Source: Bacillota bacterium (GTDB lineage: Bacteria; Bacillota; Dethiobacteria; DTU022; JAAZDR01). From it: DNA of 16,995 nucleotides. Below the pieces are notes generated by a model that had not been told where the DNA came from, searched no databases, and was given only the letters and a program-made list of their open reading frames with translations. Position numbers and translations under genes: made by a program. Below are positions 15,307 to 16,995 of the stretch, one piece after another (positions within the stretch are counted from its first letter, which is position 1; each line of letters opens with the position of its first letter). The DNA is taken from assembly GCA_012512705.1 (NCBI GenBank), contig JAAZDR010000308.1, forward strand, positions 1 through 16,995. The letters are read 5' to 3'.

Positions 15307-16995
15307 CGTTCGCCCTCCTTCTCTTCGAGCTGTTCAAGCCGCTCATTATCTGCCGGCTGAGAGTAGCGAAGTTCCTGCCTTAGTGCCGTCCAGATCCGCT
15401 CCCCGCTCTCTGCCTGCAGGTTCCGGAATTTGTTCCCTTCCAGCAGCGGGTCAAACTGACAAACCGGCTTAAAATCACAGTATGTGCAAGCTTTCTCTCC
15501 CTTCAGGCGATAGGGAGCGATTACTACCTGCCCGCTCATAATCGCCTCTGCACACTCTTTGATTACGCGGCGCGTATGGCAGCGCAGGAGGGAAAAGCGT
15601 TCTGCATCCCAAACAGGAGCATTGCTATAGAATTTACCATTTTTGTCAAGCGCCACAGGAATAATCTCTGAATAACCCTGTAAAAGACCTGTATCCATCA
15701 GCCGCGCAACCTCTTCATCAGCAAGGATAACCCCGCGCATCCTATACTGCTTGCGATGCTCCCGCTCCACTTTTTCCGCTGGCAGCAGACCATCTGCCCT
15801 GATAAATGGCGAATGAACACGGAAGTAGAGGACCCCGCCCGGCAGCACTTCTTCCCCTAACCACTCGCGGGCGTGAACAAGGAGCACATCAAGGTAGGTC
15901 AGCATCTGCAAAGAAAGGCCGTAATAAATCTCCTCCAAGGAGAGGTCGGTACGCCCTGATTTGTAGTCGATCACGCGCAGGTATGCCTTCCCTCCCTCGC
16001 CGCGGGCAAGATCAACACGGTCAATACGTCCGACCAGCTCTACCTGGGAGCCGTTTCGCAGGGTAAAAACCACAGGCGGGAGCTCCCCATCAGCTCCAAA
16101 TGAAAGTTCTGTCCCTAAAGGTTTGAAGCGGCTTTTTCGGTCTTGCTCTGCCAAAAAGACCGCTGCCCGGCTTAAAGTATCTCTCAGCTTTTTTGCCAGG
16201 TAGCGATAGCGCTGCGAACTGAGGAGGATCTCCTCCTGCAGGCGGGGAACAAGGCGCGCTGTTTCATCTTCTGCCAACCTATAGCACTCTTCGCGGGTAA
16301 GCTCTCCCCACTGGCGCCCCTCCTCGAGTAGCGAAACAGTAAGGTTATGTAGTGCAGCGTGAAAAAAGCGTCCGATATCAAAAAGCTCTAACTTATAGAC
16401 GCGGCGCTTCTGCAGGCGCAGGCCGTAAGAAAGAAACTGCGCAAACGGGCAGGCGCTGAATCTCTCCATGCGCGAAACACTGGCCCTAATCTTCCTGCCA
16501 TAAAGACGCCGGGTAGTCTCTTCCGTGAGCGGCGCGGGAGAATTCTTGTAAAAGAGCCCGGCAAGAAGGCGCTTCCCCTGCCCCGCCCATTCTTTTCTAA
16601 CAGCAAACCAGTTATAAAGATCCCACCAGAAAGACGGAAGCTGCTCTCCATTCTTCGCTTCGCTCAAGCGAACGGCGAGCTGTGAAAGAGCCTGGCGCGG
16701 ATGCACAATAGTGGAAGGACCGGATAAATTCTCAGCTGTCTCCACGTTAAGCGCCGGGAAGAGCTCCTGTAAACGCTTGATCAGCAGCGAAGGCATCAGC
16801 GCACCCCCTTCCTCATCAGCCAGGGGATAGCTGATCCAGAGGCCGTGAGAAGCGCGCGTTAGGGCCATATAAAGCAAAAACTGCTCATTAAGCAGGCGTC
16901 GCCTGCGGCCAGGGGCCATCTCCATCCCCTGTTCTGCAAGCAGCTCGCGCTCGTCTTCCGAAAAAAGGCCGTCCTCAGGAGGACGGGCCGGGAGC
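15303..16995 (-). CDS. addB: ATP-dependent nuclease subunit AddB, C-terminal part (5' end outside window)
   Basis: The frame runs open to the right edge, beyond the first internal ATG at 16925. The added residues read LFSEDERELLAEQGMEMAPG, the normal AddB sequence before motif VI, so the gene is cut by the window rather than starting at that ATG. About 563 of an expected 1100-1200 residues are visible; the N-terminal Walker A helicase part is missing. Counting from M at 16925, motif VI-like LLYMALTRA is at 17-25. The iron-sulfur cysteines are C159 (FSACPFAQFLSYGL) plus C480, C483 and C489 in C-x2-C-x5-C spacing. The nuclease core is GRIDRVD (299-305) and VIDYKSG with D320 and K322, followed by Q340. 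All the visible catalytic and cluster residues are kept, so the AddB nuclease should be active. It is the first visible gene of the repair operon. Confidence 0.96.
   Translation of the reverse strand, partial: LPARPPEDGLFSEDERELLAEQGMEMAPGRRRRLLNEQFLLYMALTRASHGLWISYPLADEEGGALMPSLLIKRLQELFPALNVETAENLSGPSTIVHPRQALSQLAVRLSEAKNGEQLPSFWWDLYNWFAVRKEWAGQGKRLLAGLFYKNSPAPLTEETTRRLYGRKIRASVSRMERFSACPFAQFLSYGLRLQKRRVYKLELFDIGRFFHAALHNLTVSLLEEGRQWGELTREECYRLAEDETARLVPRLQEEILLSSQRYRYLAKKLRDTLSRAAVFLAEQDRKSRFKPLGTELSFGADGELPPVVFTLRNGSQVELVGRIDRVDLARGEGGKAYLRVIDYKSGRTDLSLEEIYYGLSLQMLTYLDVLLVHAREWLGEEVLPGGVLYFRVHSPFIRADGLLPAEKVEREHRKQYRMRGVILADEEVARLMDTGLLQGYSEIIPVALDKNGKFYSNAPVWDAERFSLLRCHTRRVIKECAEAIMSGQVVIAPYRLKGEKACTYCDFKPVCQFDPLLEGNKFRNLQAESGERIWTALRQELRYSQPADNERLEQLEEKEGER

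Noticed and set aside
1..16995. CRISPR array, insertion sequence, phage, rRNA or tRNA genes
   Set aside because: No spaced direct repeats, no transposase motifs or terminal inverted repeats, and no conserved RNA-gene sequence seen on either strand.

Overview
The window reads as a chromosomal piece of a Bacillota (Firmicutes) bacterium, most likely a clostridial-type lineage. The reasons are the gene order addB-addA-sbcD-sbcC, which is the Bacillus/Clostridium arrangement, strong AGGAGG-type ribosome binding sites, frequent GTG/TTG starts, and a cyclic-di-GMP-I riboswitch. Base composition is moderate to GC-leaning in the genes, with an AT-rich intergenic stretch near the left end. The species cannot be named from the sequence alone. 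Every gene I can support lies on the minus strand, so transcription runs from the right end to the left end.

Right part (about 6.2-17 kb): a DNA double-strand-break repair cluster. It holds the C-terminal half of AddB (cut by the right edge), complete AddA, SbcD (Mre11-type nuclease) and SbcC (Rad50-type ATPase). AddAB resects broken ends to load RecA. SbcCD opens hairpins and protein-blocked ends. AddB and AddA overlap by 4 bases, SbcD follows after 27 bases, and SbcC after a 114-base gap.

Middle part (about 0.57-6.2 kb): a tripartite RND-type export cassette with no visible break from sbcC. It encodes a lipoprotein periplasmic-adaptor (HlyD/MFP) protein, a full-length RND permease, and a TolC-family protein with a secretory signal. 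The three genes overlap or nearly touch, which indicates translational coupling. The TolC-family protein appears to have lost both beta-barrel segments and has gained a long acidic coiled coil. It therefore looks like an alpha-helical tunnel without an outer-membrane pore.

Left part (1-565): a regulatory region. Downstream of tolC lie a possible 30-residue membrane microprotein, then a well-formed cyclic-di-GMP-I (GEMM) riboswitch aptamer, then a 16-bp terminator hairpin, then the start of a gene with a TPR-like helical N-terminus that runs off the left edge. The terminator 5' arm can pair alternatively with the aptamer 3' strand. This predicts a ligand-induced transcriptional OFF switch for the left-edge gene.
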